DNA from: Pannonibacter sp. XCT-53
GTDB lineage: Bacteria > Pseudomonadota > Alphaproteobacteria > Rhizobiales > Stappiaceae
Length of the DNA: 64,000 nt
NCBI RefSeq assembly: GCF_009915765.1
Contig: NZ_JAABLQ010000001.1
Coordinates: 2,356,001-2,420,000 of the forward strand
Direction: 5' to 3'
The number at the start of each line of letters is the position of its first letter. Position 1 is the stretch's first letter. Positions 33,720-45,571 of this stretch are shown piece by piece. The translations under genes were made by a program, and so were the position numbers. The notes beneath the pieces were generated by a model, which saw nothing but the letters and a program-made list of their open reading frames with translations, was not told the origin of the DNA and searched no databases.

Positions 33720-34829
33720 ATGGCCGCCCCCCGCAACCCCGAAGTCGATCTTCTGCGCAGTTTTGCGCTGGTCGGCATCTGCATCGTGAACCTGCCGGTC
33801 GTCGCGATCTATGATGCGCCCGAGCCGCTGCGCGCGCCGACCGGGCTCGACGAGATCGTCTATTTCGCCAATGTGTGGCTGCTGGAAGGCAAGGTCTTCC
33901 CGCTGTTTGCCTTCATGTTCGGCTGGGGCATTGCCGGCCAGCAGGCGGCCGCAGCGCGGGACGGGGTGGCGTTTTCCGGTCGATATGCCCGCCGCCTTGC
34001 CGGGTTGCTGGGGCTTGGCGTGCTGCATGCGCTCTTCGTCTACACCGGCGACATTCTGGTCCTCTACGCGCTCCTCGGCCTGCTGGTGTGGCCGGTCCTC
34101 GGCTGGTCGGGTCGGCGTCTTGTCAGGCTGGCGCTGGCGATGGTCCCGGTTGCCGCGCTTGCCTATGTGGGCCTCGGCGCACTGTATCTCACCGGGTTTG
34201 GCGAGATCGGCGACGGCCCGGAGATCACGACCTTCCTGGATGCGGTTGCCTACCGGCAGCTCGACTGGCCCTCCACCTTCTGCGTCGTCGTGCTGTTCAA
34301 CGGTCCGGCCGCCTTTGCCGCCTTCTGCCTCGGGCTCGCGGGCGCGCGGGCGGGCCTGCTTGGCCAGGACAATGCCTGCTACCTGTGGCTGCGGCGACGG
34401 AGTGTCCCGATCGCGCTCGCGGGGCTTGGCATCAGCCTTGGCTATGCCCTTGCGGAGGCCGGGTTCGAGGCCGACACACCCTCCACCCTGGCGATTGTCG
34501 GCATGGGTCTCGGCCCCATCGGCGCGCTGTTCCTGTCGACCGCCTATCTTGTCGCCATTGTCGAACTGGCCCGTCGCGTCCGTTTCCCCCAGGCCTTTGT
34601 CGCAACGGGACAAAACTCGCTCACCACCTACGTGCTGCAGGGCGTGATCGGCGGGGCCCTCGTCTCGGGCTACGGGCTGGCGCTCGGTCCGCACCTCGGC
34701 TCTGCCGGCTATCTGGCGGTCGCCCTGCTCGTCGTTCTCCTCACCATGCTGTTTCTTCGTGTCTGGCAGATCTGGTTCCGGCGCGGGCCCCTCGAAGAGG
34801 TCCTGCGCGCCATCACAGGCAGCCGCTGA
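33720..34829 (+). CDS. DUF418 (YeiB-type) membrane protein
   Basis: 369 aa with about ten hydrophobic segments. The N-terminal RNPEVDLLRSFALVGICIVNLP, the early loop GKVFPLFAFMFGWGIAGQ and the C-terminal FVATGQNSLTTYVLQG with a final IWFRRGPLEEVLR are hallmarks of DUF418. The function is not established; such proteins are related to acyltransferase-type membrane proteins. Expression is probably controlled by the divergent TetR. Confidence 0.82.
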   Translation: MAAPRNPEVDLLRSFALVGICIVNLPVVAIYDAPEPLRAPTGLDEIVYFANVWLLEGKVFPLFAFMFGWGIAGQQAAAARDGVAFSGRYARRLAGLLGLGVLHALFVYTGDILVLYALLGLLVWPVLGWSGRRLVRLALAMVPVAALAYVGLGALYLTGFGEIGDGPEITTFLDAVAYRQLDWPSTFCVVVLFNGPAAFAAFCLGLAGARAGLLGQDNACYLWLRRRSVPIALAGLGISLGYALAEAGFEADTPSTLAIVGMGLGPIGALFLSTAYLVAIVELARRVRFPQAFVATGQNSLTTYVLQGVIGGALVSGYGLALGPHLGSAGYLAVALLVVLLTMLFLRVWQIWFRRGPLEEVLRAITGSR

Positions 34830-34899
34830 CACACGCAGAGGTCGAGGGCATGGCGGCGATTGTCCAGGTTCCCCACCCCCGCTGCCTGCCTCCGGCGTA

Positions 34900-34942
34900 A
34901 CCGGTCCTGCGGTGCCCCCCGCAGGGCCGGTTGCATTTTTTT
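34900..34942 (+). terminator. Rho-independent terminator after the DUF418 gene
   Basis: ACCGGTCCTGCGG (34900-34912) pairs with CCGCAGGGCCGGT (34919-34931), a 13-bp stem with one G-T pair, followed by seven T (34936-34942). A further dyad, GCCGGCG/CGCCGGC, follows at 34945-34964. The gap 34830-35160 otherwise holds only the motif at 35107-35119. Confidence 0.8.
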
Positions 34943-35106
34943 GAGCCGGCGCACGACCGCCGGCGACGCCTGCGAAAAGCGCGGCAATTCCCCGGTTTCT
35001 CCCGTCCCTGCCCCCTCATGACAGCCCTGCGGCCGTGGCTGCGGAGCGCGTCGGCTTGCGCCGGACCGCGCGCAGGCGCTTGACAGCGTCTCGCGTCGCT
35101 GCCAGC

Positions 35107-35119
35107 ATTTCACTGCAAC
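35107..35119 (+). promoter_or_regulatory. Shared upstream motif, candidate IclR site (importer operon)
   Basis: ATTTCACTGCAAC, followed by ACATA, 42 bp before the binding-protein start. The same sequence with one change (ATTTCACTGTAAC) is found upstream of the PLP enzyme at 43264-43276. TATAAT at 35134-35139 may be a -10 element. Confidence 0.5.
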
Positions 35120-35160
35120 AACATACATTCTCTTATAATGAAACCTTCCTGGAGGATGAC

Positions 35161-36696
35161 ATGATCCGGACCCTCACCGGCCGCACCGGTCGCATCACAA
35201 CGCTCTCCCTCGCTGCGTTCCTTGGCTCCACGGCCCTTGCCCTTGCTGCCGGCAAGATCGACGTCGCCATCATCGGCGAGCCGCCCACCCTTGACCCGAT
35301 GATGTCCACGGCCGATGTCGTCAGCATCGTCACGCAGCATGTCTACGAGACGCTCTACACCTTCGACGAGAACTGGGACGTGGCCCCGCTGCTGGCGGAA
35401 TCGCTGCCCTTCATCTCGGAAGACGGCAAGACCTACAAGATCCCGCTGCGCGAGGGCATCACCTTCCACGACGGCTCGGCCATGGACAGCGCCGACGTTG
35501 TCGCCGCGCTGAAGCGCTGGACGACCGTGGCGGCCCGCGGCAAGTCCGTCGCCGGCATGATCGACAGCATCGAGGCCGAAGGTCCGAGCGTCGTCGTCAT
35601 CAAGCTGAACAAGCCCTATTCGCCGCTGCTGTCGCTGCTTGCCTTCTCCAACTCCGCCGCCATCGTGGTGCCGCAGGAGATCCTGGGCGAGAAGCTGTCG
35701 GCCACTGTCGGCACCGGTCCCTACAAGCTGATCGAGCATGCGCCGGACCGCTACATCCAGCTTGGCAAGTTTGACGGCTTCAAGTCCCGCAGCGAGCCGT
35801 CCAGCGGCAGCGCCGGCGCCCGCGCCCAGACGCTGGACGAGATCCGCTTCGTTCCGGTTCCGGATGCCAACACCCGCGTCGAGGGCCTGATCTCGGGCCA
35901 GTTCGCCTTCGCCGACAGCCTGCCGACCGAAGCCTTTGGCCGTCTTTCGGAGAGCGCCAGCGTCGAGCCGGTGCTGCTGCGTCCGTTCGGCTGGCCGCTG
36001 TTTGCCTTCAACCTGAAGAAGGGCATCGGCACCAACCTCGGCATCCGCCAGGCCGTACAGGCCGCCCTGTCGCCCGATGACATGCTCTTCGCCGCCTTTG
36101 GCGACGACAAGTACTTCGTCGTCGACGCAGCCCTGTTCCCCGAGCAGTTCCCCTGGAACAACGAGGAAGGCAAGGAGCTCTACGCCCAGGCCAACCCGGA
36201 AAAGGCCAAGGAAATCCTCGCCAAGGCCGGGTACAAGGGTGAGCCGCTGCGCATCCTGACCTCGCGCCAGTACGAGTTCCACTTCAAGATGGCCGAAGTG
36301 GCCAAGATGAACCTGGAAGCCGCCGGCTTCACCGTTCAGCTCGACGTCGTCGAATGGGCCACCCTGATCGAGCGTCGCGGCAATCCGGACCTGTGGGACA
36401 TCTACATCACCCACTCGCCGTTCCTGCCCGAGCCGACGCTGACCAACCTTTATGTCGAGAACTCGCCGATCGGCTGGGTCAGCGCCAACCGCGATGCGGT
36501 CTACGCCCGTCTGACCGGCGAGAGCGATCCGGTCGCCCGCCAGGCTGCCTTCGCCGAGCTGCAGAAGCTCGTCTACGAGGAAGTGCCCTTTTACAAGGTT
36601 GGCGGCTTCAATGCCGTCATGGGCAAGAAGAAGGACCTCTCCGGCGTCACCCTGACCCCGTGGCCGTTCTTCTGGAACGCCAAGCTCGGGAACTGA
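35161..36696 (+). CDS. Peptide/opine-type ABC transporter substrate-binding protein
   Basis: 511 aa. ATG 35161 has GGAGG upstream and starts a Sec signal (ITTLSLAAFLGSTALALAAG). The mature protein is an SBP_bac_5 protein: EPPTLDPMMSTADVV, ITFHDGSAMDSADVVAALKRW, TGPYKLIEH and the C-terminal YEEVPFYKVG. It is the first gene of an importer/amidohydrolase/RidA operon. The family takes up peptides but also opines, glucosides and modified amino acids, so the substrate is open. Confidence 0.85.
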   Translation: MIRTLTGRTGRITTLSLAAFLGSTALALAAGKIDVAIIGEPPTLDPMMSTADVVSIVTQHVYETLYTFDENWDVAPLLAESLPFISEDGKTYKIPLREGITFHDGSAMDSADVVAALKRWTTVAARGKSVAGMIDSIEAEGPSVVVIKLNKPYSPLLSLLAFSNSAAIVVPQEILGEKLSATVGTGPYKLIEHAPDRYIQLGKFDGFKSRSEPSSGSAGARAQTLDEIRFVPVPDANTRVEGLISGQFAFADSLPTEAFGRLSESASVEPVLLRPFGWPLFAFNLKKGIGTNLGIRQAVQAALSPDDMLFAAFGDDKYFVVDAALFPEQFPWNNEEGKELYAQANPEKAKEILAKAGYKGEPLRILTSRQYEFHFKMAEVAKMNLEAAGFTVQLDVVEWATLIERRGNPDLWDIYITHSPFLPEPTLTNLYVENSPIGWVSANRDAVYARLTGESDPVARQAAFAELQKLVYEEVPFYKVGGFNAVMGKKKDLSGVTLTPWPFFWNAKLGN

Positions 36697-36708
36697 CCTG
36701 ACAGTCGC

Positions 36709-36740
36709 GGCCTCCCCGCCGCTGTCATGGCGGGGAGGCC
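36709..36740. repeat. Strong hairpin after the binding-protein gene
   Basis: GGCCTCCCCGCC (36709-36720) and GGCGGGGAGGCC (36729-36740) form a perfect 12-bp stem with an 8-nt loop, 12 bp after the stop. With no T-run it is more likely an mRNA-stabilising element than a terminator. Confidence 0.6.
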
Positions 36741-36773
36741 GACCGACACCCTGCGCTGCAAGCCGGCCGCAGG

Positions 36774-36925
36774 CCCTCTCCCCCCTTTTAGGGGGAGATG
36801 TCTGCGACAGCAGACAGAGGGGGGGAGCAGCGCGTCAACGCAAAGCTGCCTCTCGAAAGTCGGAAAGTCCGCATCCCCCCCTCTGCCCCCTGCCGGGGGC
36901 ATCTCCCCCTCAAGGGGGGAGAGGG
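36774..36925. repeat. Structured intergenic repeats (family A), second locus
   Basis: A unit at 36774-36825 has CCCCC-CTTTTA-GGGGG and GTCTGC-GACA-GCAGAC. An inverted unit at 36875-36925 has its second stem as GCCCCC-TGCC-GGGGGC. The layout and the inverted pairing of a TCTGC-type with a CCCCC-type unit are the same as at 19939-20228. No gene is seen in 36697-37022. Confidence 0.75.
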
Positions 36926-37022
36926 CTCGGGGCAAGGACCATCGCCAGACGTTCCGCAGCGCCGATGAACAGATCGTCGGCGTCGCCTTGGAAACCAAGT
37001 TTCACCGCCAGAGGTCCCGCCC

Positions 37023-37964
37023 ATGGCCAACTACATCCTGAAGCGATTTGCCGGCATGGCACTGGTGATCTTCATCGTGCTGACGCTGGTCTTCGTGCTT
37101 GTCCGGCTGGCGCCCGGAGATCCGGCGGCGCTGATGCTGGGACCGGAAGCGACGGCGGCGGACATTGCCGCGCTGCGCAGCCAGCTCGGTCTCGATCAGC
37201 CCATCCTGGTGCAGTATCTTGCCTTCATCGCCGACGTGCTGCGCGGCGATCTCGGCACCTCCATCTTCTTCAACCAGCCGGTTGCCGACGTGCTGATCGC
37301 CCGCGCGGAACCCACCGTGTTCCTGACGCTGTTCTCGATCCTGATCGCCGTCGCCATCGCCCTGCCGGTCGGCATTGCCTCCGCCTACACCCGCGGCTCG
37401 CTGTTCGACCAGGGCACCCTGTCGACGGCCATCCTTGTTGCCTCCGTGCCGTCCTTCTGGCTCGGCCTCATCATCCAGCAGCAGCTCGGCAGCAATCTCG
37501 GCCTCCTGCCGGTGTCCGGCTATGGTCCGCCGGAGGCGAGCTTCGGCGAGCGCATGACCTACCTGATCATGCCGGCCATCGTTCTCGGGATCGTCAACTC
37601 CGCGCTGATCATCCGCTTCACCCGCGCCTCGATGCTGGACGTGCTGTCGGAGGATTTCGTCCGCACCGCCCGCTCCAAGGGCATGAGCGAATCCCGCGTC
37701 GTCCTGAAGCATGCCTTCAAGAACGCGCTGATCCCGATCGTCACCGTGGTGGGCCTCACCTTCGCGCTGCTCATTTCCGGGGCCGTCGTCACCGAGCGCG
37801 TCTTCAACCTGCCCGGCATCGGCTCGCTGGTGGTGGGGGCCGTGCTCAGGCGCGACTATCCGACCATCCAGGGGGCGCTGATCGTCGTCGCGGCCCTCTA
37901 TGTCTTCGTCAACTTCCTGATCGACATGCTGTACCTGGCCATCGATCCCCGCGTGAAATACTGA
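37023..37964 (+). CDS. Peptide-type ABC transporter permease (DppB-like)
   Basis: 313 aa. The N-terminus is YILKRFAGMALVIFIVLTLVFVLVRLAPGDPA, then LGLDQPILVQYL, and the permease loop is RTARSKGMSESRVVLKHAFKNAL. Six membrane segments. An AGAGG motif precedes the ATG. Forms the membrane channel with the next gene. Confidence 0.88.
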   Translation: MANYILKRFAGMALVIFIVLTLVFVLVRLAPGDPAALMLGPEATAADIAALRSQLGLDQPILVQYLAFIADVLRGDLGTSIFFNQPVADVLIARAEPTVFLTLFSILIAVAIALPVGIASAYTRGSLFDQGTLSTAILVASVPSFWLGLIIQQQLGSNLGLLPVSGYGPPEASFGERMTYLIMPAIVLGIVNSALIIRFTRASMLDVLSEDFVRTARSKGMSESRVVLKHAFKNALIPIVTVVGLTFALLISGAVVTERVFNLPGIGSLVVGAVLRRDYPTIQGALIVVAALYVFVNFLIDMLYLAIDPRVKY

Positions 37965-37977
37965 AAAGGAGCGTGTC

Positions 37978-38838
37978 ATGGCCGGTGCTTCGGCGGCAGG
38001 TGCCGCTCCCAGCCTCTTCAAGGTGCTCATCCAGCGCCGTTCGGTGGCCCTCGGGCTTGCCATTCTCGCGGTCGTCGTCTTTGCCGCGGTCTTTGCCGAC
38101 CTGATCGCCCCGCACGATCCGGGCGTGATGTCGGTGCGCAACCGGCTGAAGCCGCCCGGCGCCGAGTGGTGGTTCGGCACCGACGAGTTCGGCCGCGATG
38201 TCTTCACCCGGCTCATCTACGCCGGGCGGGTGTCGCTGATCGTGGGCATCGGCACCGCCGTGCTGGCCTCGGTCATCGGCATCATCCTCGGGCTCACCGG
38301 CGGCTTCTTCCGCAAGCTCGACGCGCCGGTCAGCCGGCTGGTCGACGCGATGATGGCCTTCCCGGACATTCTTCTGGCGATCTCGCTGGTGGCGGTCCTT
38401 GGCGGCTCGCTGTCAAACCTGATCCTGGCGCTGTCCATCGTCTATGCCCCGCGCGTCGCCCGTGTCGTGCGTGCGGCAACGCTGGTCATCCGCGAGCTTC
38501 CCTATGTGGAGGCGGCCCGGGCGCTCGGCACCTCCACCTGGCGCATCCTCGTGCACCACATCCTGCGCAACATGGTCTCGCCCGTGATCGTGCAGGCGAC
38601 CTTCATCTTTGCCTATTCGATGCTGGCCGAGGCGGGCCTCTCCTTCCTCGGCGTCGGCGTCGATCCCTCGACCCCCACTTGGGGCTCGATGATCAACGGC
38701 GGCCGGCAGTATATTGGCACGGCCGACTGGCTGATCCTGTTCCCGGGCCTCGCCATCACCCTGTCCGTCCTGTCGCTGCAGATCGCCGGTGACGGGCTGC
38801 GCGATGCCCTTGACCCTCGCCTCTCCAAGGACCTCTGA
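37978..38838 (+). CDS. Peptide-type ABC transporter permease (DppC-like)
   Basis: 286 aa. The N-terminal helix RRSVALGLAILAVVVFAAVFADLIAPHDP and EWWFGTDEFGRDVFTRLIY are typical of DppC/OppC, and the loop is EAARALGTSTWRILVHHILRN. AAGGAG lies upstream of the ATG, 13 bp after the previous stop. Confidence 0.88.
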   Translation: MAGASAAGAAPSLFKVLIQRRSVALGLAILAVVVFAAVFADLIAPHDPGVMSVRNRLKPPGAEWWFGTDEFGRDVFTRLIYAGRVSLIVGIGTAVLASVIGIILGLTGGFFRKLDAPVSRLVDAMMAFPDILLAISLVAVLGGSLSNLILALSIVYAPRVARVVRAATLVIRELPYVEAARALGTSTWRILVHHILRNMVSPVIVQATFIFAYSMLAEAGLSFLGVGVDPSTPTWGSMINGGRQYIGTADWLILFPGLAITLSVLSLQIAGDGLRDALDPRLSKDL

Positions 38839-38842
38839 CACC

Positions 38843-39951
38843 ATGACTGCCCGCACGCTCACCAACTTCCGCGCCATCGGCTTTGCCCGCAACCCGGGTG
38901 CCGCGCTCCACATCGACGCCGACGGCCGGATCGTTGCCGCGCCGGTGGCCGGGGCCGAGACCATCGACCTCGCCGGCGCCTACCTGTCGCCCGGCTGGGC
39001 CGACCTGCATGTGCATGTCTGGTATGGCGGCACCGACATTTCCGTCCGCGCCGACTATTGCGGCGTCGCCCATGGCGTGACCGCAATGGCGGACGCGGGC
39101 TCCTCGGGCGAGGCCGCGTTCCATGGCCTGCGCGAGTATGTCATCGAGAAGCAGCCGGAAACGGTGCGCGCCTTCCTCAACATCGGCTCGATCGGCGTCG
39201 TGGCCTGCAACCGCGTGCCGGAGCTGATCGACCTGCGCTTCATCGACGTGGACCGGACGCTGGCCGTCGTCGAGGCGAACCGCGACGTGATCTGCGGCAT
39301 CAAGGTCCGCGCCAGCGGCGTCATCACCGGCGCCTGGGGCATCGGGCCGGCCAAGATCGCCAAGCGCGTTGCCGAAATCTGCGAGCTGCCGCTCATGGTG
39401 CATGTCGGCGAGCCGCTGCCGATGATCGACGAGGTCTTCGCCATCCTCTCCGAAGGCGACATCGTCACCCACTGCTTCAACGGCAAGCGCACCGGCTCCA
39501 TCACCGACACGCCGGCGCTGATGCAGATGGCCAAGGATCTCGCCCGGTCGGGCGTGCGCATGGACGTCGGCCATGGCGCGGCCTCCTACAATTTCGCCGT
39601 CGCCCAGCGCGCCATCGGCGAAGGCCTGATCCCCTTCTCCATCTCCACCGACCTGCACCAGAACAACATCGACGGTCCGGTGCATGACCTCGCCACCACC
39701 GTCTCCAAGCTGATGATGGCCGGCCTCACCCTCGACCAGTGCATCACCGGCATCACCACCAACCCGCGCTCCGTCATGGGTCTCGGCGAGCCGGGCGTCG
39801 GCGACCGGGCCGACTTCACCGTCTTCACCATCGAGGACGCGGACGAGCCGGTGTCGGACAGCCAGGGCAACCACAGCCGGCTGTCGCAGGTGTTCCAGCC
39901 GAAATACGCGGTGCTCGGCTCGACGGTCTACCAGGCGCGGCGGAGGAAGAC

Positions 39952-39955
<4 letters not shown>
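38843..39955 (+). CDS. COG3964 amidohydrolase-superfamily enzyme
   Basis: 370 aa. Metal ligands: HxH in WADLHVHVWYGG, Lys (carboxylated) in GIKVRASG, His in LMVHVGE and THCFNGK, Asp in ISTDLHQNN. The pattern matches the dihydroorotase-like COG3964 group (EF_0837/AHA_3915). A Rhizobium-group member, Atu3266, was shown to hydrolyse acetyl-(R)-mandelate and similar alpha-acetoxy acids and not dihydroorotate. It lies between permease and ATPase genes of the importer and overlaps the next gene (GTGA), so it acts on the imported compound, probably removing an acyl group. Confidence 0.8.
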
Positions 39956-41941
<1,986 letters not shown>

Positions 41942-41948
<7 letters not shown>

Positions 41949-42421
41949 TATCCCCGATCGAGATTTCCGAACGTCTGGCCAGCACCGGCATTCCCGTCGC
42001 GCCGCCGGCTCCGATCGGGACCTTCGCCAATGCCCTGCTGGTGGACAACCTGCTCTACGTGTCCGGCCAGGGCCCCGTCGAGATCGACGGCAGCCTGCAC
42101 ACCGGCAAGGTCGGGCGCGACGTCAGCGTCGAGGAGGCCTATGCCCATGCGCGGCTGGTCGGCATGAACATCCTCTCCGCCGTGCAGGCGGAGCTCGGCG
42201 GCTGGGCGCGGTTCCGCCGCGTGGTCAAGGTTCTGGGGATGGTCAATGCGGTCGACACGTTCTGCGACCATCCGGCCGTGATCAACGGCTGTTCCGACCT
42301 CTTCATGGAGGTGTTCGGGCCGGCGGCTGGCCGCCATGCCCGTTCGTCCTTTGGCGTGGCCTCGCTGCCCCGGCAGATCACCGTGGAAGTCGAGGCCGTG
42401 TTCCTGGTTCACCCGGAATGA
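41942..42421 (+). CDS. RidA/YjgF-family imine/enamine deaminase
   Basis: 159 aa. The RidA pattern is TFANALLVDNLLYVSGQGPV, then VLGMVNAVDTF, and ARSSFGVASLPRQITVEVEAVF, which carries the conserved Arg. RidA proteins hydrolyse reactive enamines/imines, such as 2-aminoacrylate, that escape PLP-dependent lyases. Its place in an operon with an amidohydrolase and next to a SelA-like PLP enzyme suggests it finishes a beta-elimination type reaction (inference). It ends 2 bp from the convergent IclR gene. Confidence 0.85.
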
Positions 42422-42423
42422 GC

Positions 42424-43245
42424 TCAGCGCCGTCCGCCATGTTCGACACCGGCCTGGCGCTCGATCAGGTCTGCGGCATCGCGGACGGCATCACAGATCT
42501 CGTCATGCCGCTCGCTGGCGCGCTGCTCCGGCAGCACCACCGAGATCGTCGCCACGCAGGCGCCCGTCGCGTCGCGGATCGGCGAGGCGATGCAGGCCAC
42601 CGCATAGTCGGACTGGCCGATCTGGATCGACAGGCGGTTGCGGAAGTCGGTCTCGGCCTGTTCCGTCAGGCGCAGCGGATCGGTCTCGGCCCGCTCGGTC
42701 GGGGACGGCCGGCTGCAGGCGGAAAAGACGGCCAGACGCTCATGCGGCGGCAGATGGCCGACCAGCAGGCGGCCCGACGCGGTCCAGTTCAGCGGCACCC
42801 GCGTGCCGACGTCGGAGGTCACCCGGAAATGGCCGATGCCGTCGGCCATGGCGGCGACGACCATCATGTCCTCGTCCCGCACGCAGACCTGCACCGTCTC
42901 GCCCAGCCGGCGCGCCAGGGTGTGCATCTCCTGCCGGGCGAGGGCCAGCAGGTTGGTGCCCTTCTCGAAGGCGATGCCGTAACGCAGCGTGCGTGGCCCG
43001 AGCCAGACCGTGTTGCCGGCCCGGCGGCTCAGCAGGCCGCGGTCGACCATTTCGGCGACCAGCGTGTAGATGGTCGAGATCGGGGCGCCGACAAGCTTGG
43101 CAATCTCGTAGGCCGTCAGCTCGCGCTCCTCGGCGCAGAGCGTGTCGAGGATCTCGAGCATGCGGTCAATGCCATGGGCGCGCTTGCGCGGGGACTTTGC
43201 GTCCTTCTCGGGCGCCTCGGCAGACGTTTCGGTGGTCACAGGCAA
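42424..43245 (-). CDS. IclR-family regulator
   Basis: 273 aa. N-terminal winged HTH (GIDRMLEILDTLCAEERELTAYEIAKLVGAPISTIYTLV) and C-terminal effector domain with CVRDEDMMVVAAM, LNWTASGRLLVGHL and ACIASPIRDATG. Divergent from the PLP-enzyme gene and convergent with the importer operon. Both of those transcription units share an upstream motif, so it is the likely regulator of the whole cluster. Confidence 0.87.
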   Translation of the reverse strand: MPVTTETSAEAPEKDAKSPRKRAHGIDRMLEILDTLCAEERELTAYEIAKLVGAPISTIYTLVAEMVDRGLLSRRAGNTVWLGPRTLRYGIAFEKGTNLLALARQEMHTLARRLGETVQVCVRDEDMMVVAAMADGIGHFRVTSDVGTRVPLNWTASGRLLVGHLPPHERLAVFSACSRPSPTERAETDPLRLTEQAETDFRNRLSIQIGQSDYAVACIASPIRDATGACVATISVVLPEQRASERHDEICDAVRDAADLIERQAGVEHGGRR

Positions 43246-43263
43246 GAACTCCGCTTAAACTAT

Positions 43264-43276
43264 ATTTCACTGTAAC
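43264..43276 (+). promoter_or_regulatory. Shared upstream motif, candidate IclR site (PLP enzyme side)
   Basis: ATTTCACTGTAAC followed by GAAACATA, in the 57-bp divergent gap between the IclR and PLP-enzyme starts. It matches 35107-35119 in 12 of 13 positions, with a further CATA in common. Confidence 0.5.
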
Positions 43277-43302
43277 GAAACATATTCCAGGATAACAGGA
43301 TC

Positions 43303-44526
43303 ATGCTGGAAACTCACGACATGCGCAACTCCGGCTCGGGCCTCGATCTTTCGATTTTGCCCCGGGTGATCAACGTCAACGGCACCATGACCAGCCTCGG
43401 CGCGTCGATCATGGTGCCGGAGGCTATCGCGGCCCTGCAGGAAATTGCACCCCGCTTCGTGCCGATGCACAGGCTTCAGCGCGAGGCGAGCCAGCTCATC
43501 GCCGAGCTCACCGGCGCCGAGGCCGGGTTCGTCACCGCCTCCGCTGCGGCCGGCCTGTCGCTGGCCATTGCCGCCACGATGACCGGCCTCAATCCCGGCC
43601 GGGCCGAGCAGCTGCCGGACACGACCGGCATGAAGAATAGGGTCGCGATCCAGCTTGGCCACATGTGCCATTATGGCGCAGCCGTCGACCAGTCGATCCG
43701 TCTGGCCGGTGCGGTCCCGGTGCCCGTCGGCCAGTCGACGCAGGCCCTCGACCACCAGCTTGAGCATGCGCTGGCCGGCGGCGACGTGGCTGCGGCGCTC
43801 TATGTCGTCTCGCATCATGTGGTCGAATACGGCCAGATCCCGCTCGACCGGTTCGTGGCCATTGCCCATGCCCATGGCGTGCCGGTGATCGTCGACGGCG
43901 CGTCGGAGTATGACCTGCGCCGGTTCCTGCAGCTGGGTGCCGACGTTGCGATCTACTCCGGCCACAAGTTCCTCGGCGGCCCCACGTCCGGCATCGTGGC
44001 CGGGCGGCGCGATCTCGTTCGCGCTGCCTACCTGCAGAACATCGGCATCGGTCGCGGCATGAAGGTCGGCAAGGAGAGCATCTGGGGCGTCATGGCCGCG
44101 CTCAACGCCTGGAAGACCCGGGATCATGACGGCATCCGGGCGCGCGAGCAGGCTGCCCTCGACCTCTGGCAAAATGCCGTCGCACCATTCCCGGGTGTCA
44201 CCGCACGCCGCAATCCGGATCCGACCGGCAACCCGCTCGACCGTCTGCGGCTCGACATCGACGCCCGCGTGCTGGGCGCGAGTGCGCTGGCAATCGTCAG
44301 GGCGATGGCCACGCTCGAGATCCCGGTGATCCTGCGCGATCACGAGGTCGAACTCGGCTGGATCCAGCTCGACCCCTGCAACCTGCATCCGGGTGATGCC
44401 GAGATCGTTGCCGAGAGCCTTGTCGCCGTGCTGACGCGGGCCCGTGCCGGTGCCCTGCCCGAGCCGGATGTCACCGCCCATCGCAACGGCGGCATCCTCG
44501 CCTACCTCAACCCGGACCTGTTCTGA
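43303..44526 (+). CDS. SelA-like PLP-dependent enzyme (lyase type)
   Basis: 407 aa. SelA-related fold type I enzyme: [20 protein letters not shown], the region [31 protein letters not shown] (PLP-binding Asp) and the Schiff-base Lys in [13 protein letters not shown]. It lacks the length and N-terminal domain of selenocysteine synthase, so it belongs to the catabolic SelA-like group, which includes D-glucosaminate-6-phosphate ammonia-lyase (DgaE). Genes of this group recur next to COG3964 amidohydrolases. It probably releases ammonia from an amino acid or amino sugar acid made by the amidohydrolase. Confidence 0.8.
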   Translation: MLETHDMRNSGSGLDLSILPRVINVNGTMTSLGASIMVPEAIAALQEIAPRFVPMHRLQREASQLIAELTGAEAGFVTASAAAGLSLAIAATMTGLNPGRAEQLPDTTGMKNRVAIQLGHMCHYGAAVDQSIRLAGAVPVPVGQSTQALDHQLEHALAGGDVAAALYVVSHHVVEYGQIPLDRFVAIAHAHGVPVIVDGASEYDLRRFLQLGADVAIYSGHKFLGGPTSGIVAGRRDLVRAAYLQNIGIGRGMKVGKESIWGVMAALNAWKTRDHDGIRAREQAALDLWQNAVAPFPGVTARRNPDPTGNPLDRLRLDIDARVLGASALAIVRAMATLEIPVILRDHEVELGWIQLDPCNLHPGDAEIVAESLVAVLTRARAGALPEPDVTAHRNGGILAYLNPDLF

Positions 44527-44655
44527 GCCGGTCCGGTCCGGGGCCAGACCGGTCCCGGCGCCGTCAAGGTCAAGCCTGCGCCACCAGTCCTTCCCTCCCC
44601 CGCAGCCATCCCGCTGCGATCCGGGAGCAGGCAAAGGGCTGGTGGCGCTGCTTTT

Positions 44656-45348
44656 TCACTCCGCGACGGTGAGGATCTCCTCCAGCGGCTTCTTCAGCTT
44701 GGCGACCGCCGGCACCTTGGCATCCTCGGCCGGGTGCCCGACGGCGATGATCATGATCGGCTTTTCCGACTCGGGCCGGCCCAGCATCCCGTTCAGGAAT
44801 TTCATCGGGTTGGGCGTATGCGTCAGGGCCACCAGCCCCGCCGTGTGCAGCGCCGTCAGCAGCACGCCGCAGGCAATGCCGACGCTTTCCGGCACATAAT
44901 AGTTCTTGAAGCGCGTGCCGTCGTCAAACTGGCCCCAGCGCTGTGCGAACACCACGATCAGCCAGGGCGCGATGTCGAGATGCGGCTTGTCGGCGGTCGT
45001 GCCGATCGGCTCCAGCGCCTGAAGCCATTCGTCTCCCGCGCCACCGGCATAGAAGGCCTTCTCCTCCTCCTCGGCAGCCAGCCGGATCTGGTGCTTGAAG
45101 TCCGGGTTGGCGATGGCGACGAAGTGCCAGGGCTGATGATTGGCTCCCGACGGCGCGGTGCCGGCGGCGCGGATGCAGTCCTCGATGACGCGGCGCGGCA
45201 CCGGACGCGCGGAGAAGTCGCGCACCGTGTGGCGCTTGCGCACATGCTCGTAGAAGCCGCGCGCGGCCGTCTCCATCTCGGCATCGGACAGCGTCATCCG
45301 GTCGGGCAGGTCCAGCGCCTCGTACTTGATCTTGGCCTTGGCAAACAT
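44656..45348 (-). CDS. Nitroreductase-family flavoprotein, iodotyrosine-deiodinase type
   Basis: 230 aa from ATG 45348 (GGAGG upstream). FMN motifs are HTVRDFSARPVP and APSGANHQPWHFVAI. The segment YYVPESVGIACGVLLTALHTAGL and LTHTPNPMKFLNGMLGRPE, then AVGHPAEDAKVP match the IYD group, which reductively removes halogens from halotyrosines. The bacterial physiological substrate is uncertain. Confidence 0.78.
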   Translation of the reverse strand: MFAKAKIKYEALDLPDRMTLSDAEMETAARGFYEHVRKRHTVRDFSARPVPRRVIEDCIRAAGTAPSGANHQPWHFVAIANPDFKHQIRLAAEEEEKAFYAGGAGDEWLQALEPIGTTADKPHLDIAPWLIVVFAQRWGQFDDGTRFKNYYVPESVGIACGVLLTALHTAGLVALTHTPNPMKFLNGMLGRPESEKPIMIIAVGHPAEDAKVPAVAKLKKPLEEILTVAE

Positions 45349-45571
45349 GCGATCCTCCATCGCGGCAGGGGGTACGTCAGGCCTCATGGCTGCACCAGTT
45401 CACAGTGATAATCAATCCCCTCCCCGTTGCAGCCCTCTGGCAGGTCACGCCGGGCCCGGCCGCAGGCGGCTCTTTGCCGGCCCCTGCCGCGTTCCGCGCG
45501 GCCGCGCTGAACCGGACTGCCGGCGGCTGCGTAGAACAAACAGGATCAGACACTTGGCCAGGAACCTCCGC

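Noticed and set aside
27935..36414. Long open frames opposite the GH1, PhoX-type and binding-protein genes (27935-29359, 30867-32945, 35110-36414)
   Set aside because: They mirror well-supported genes and show only low-complexity composition.
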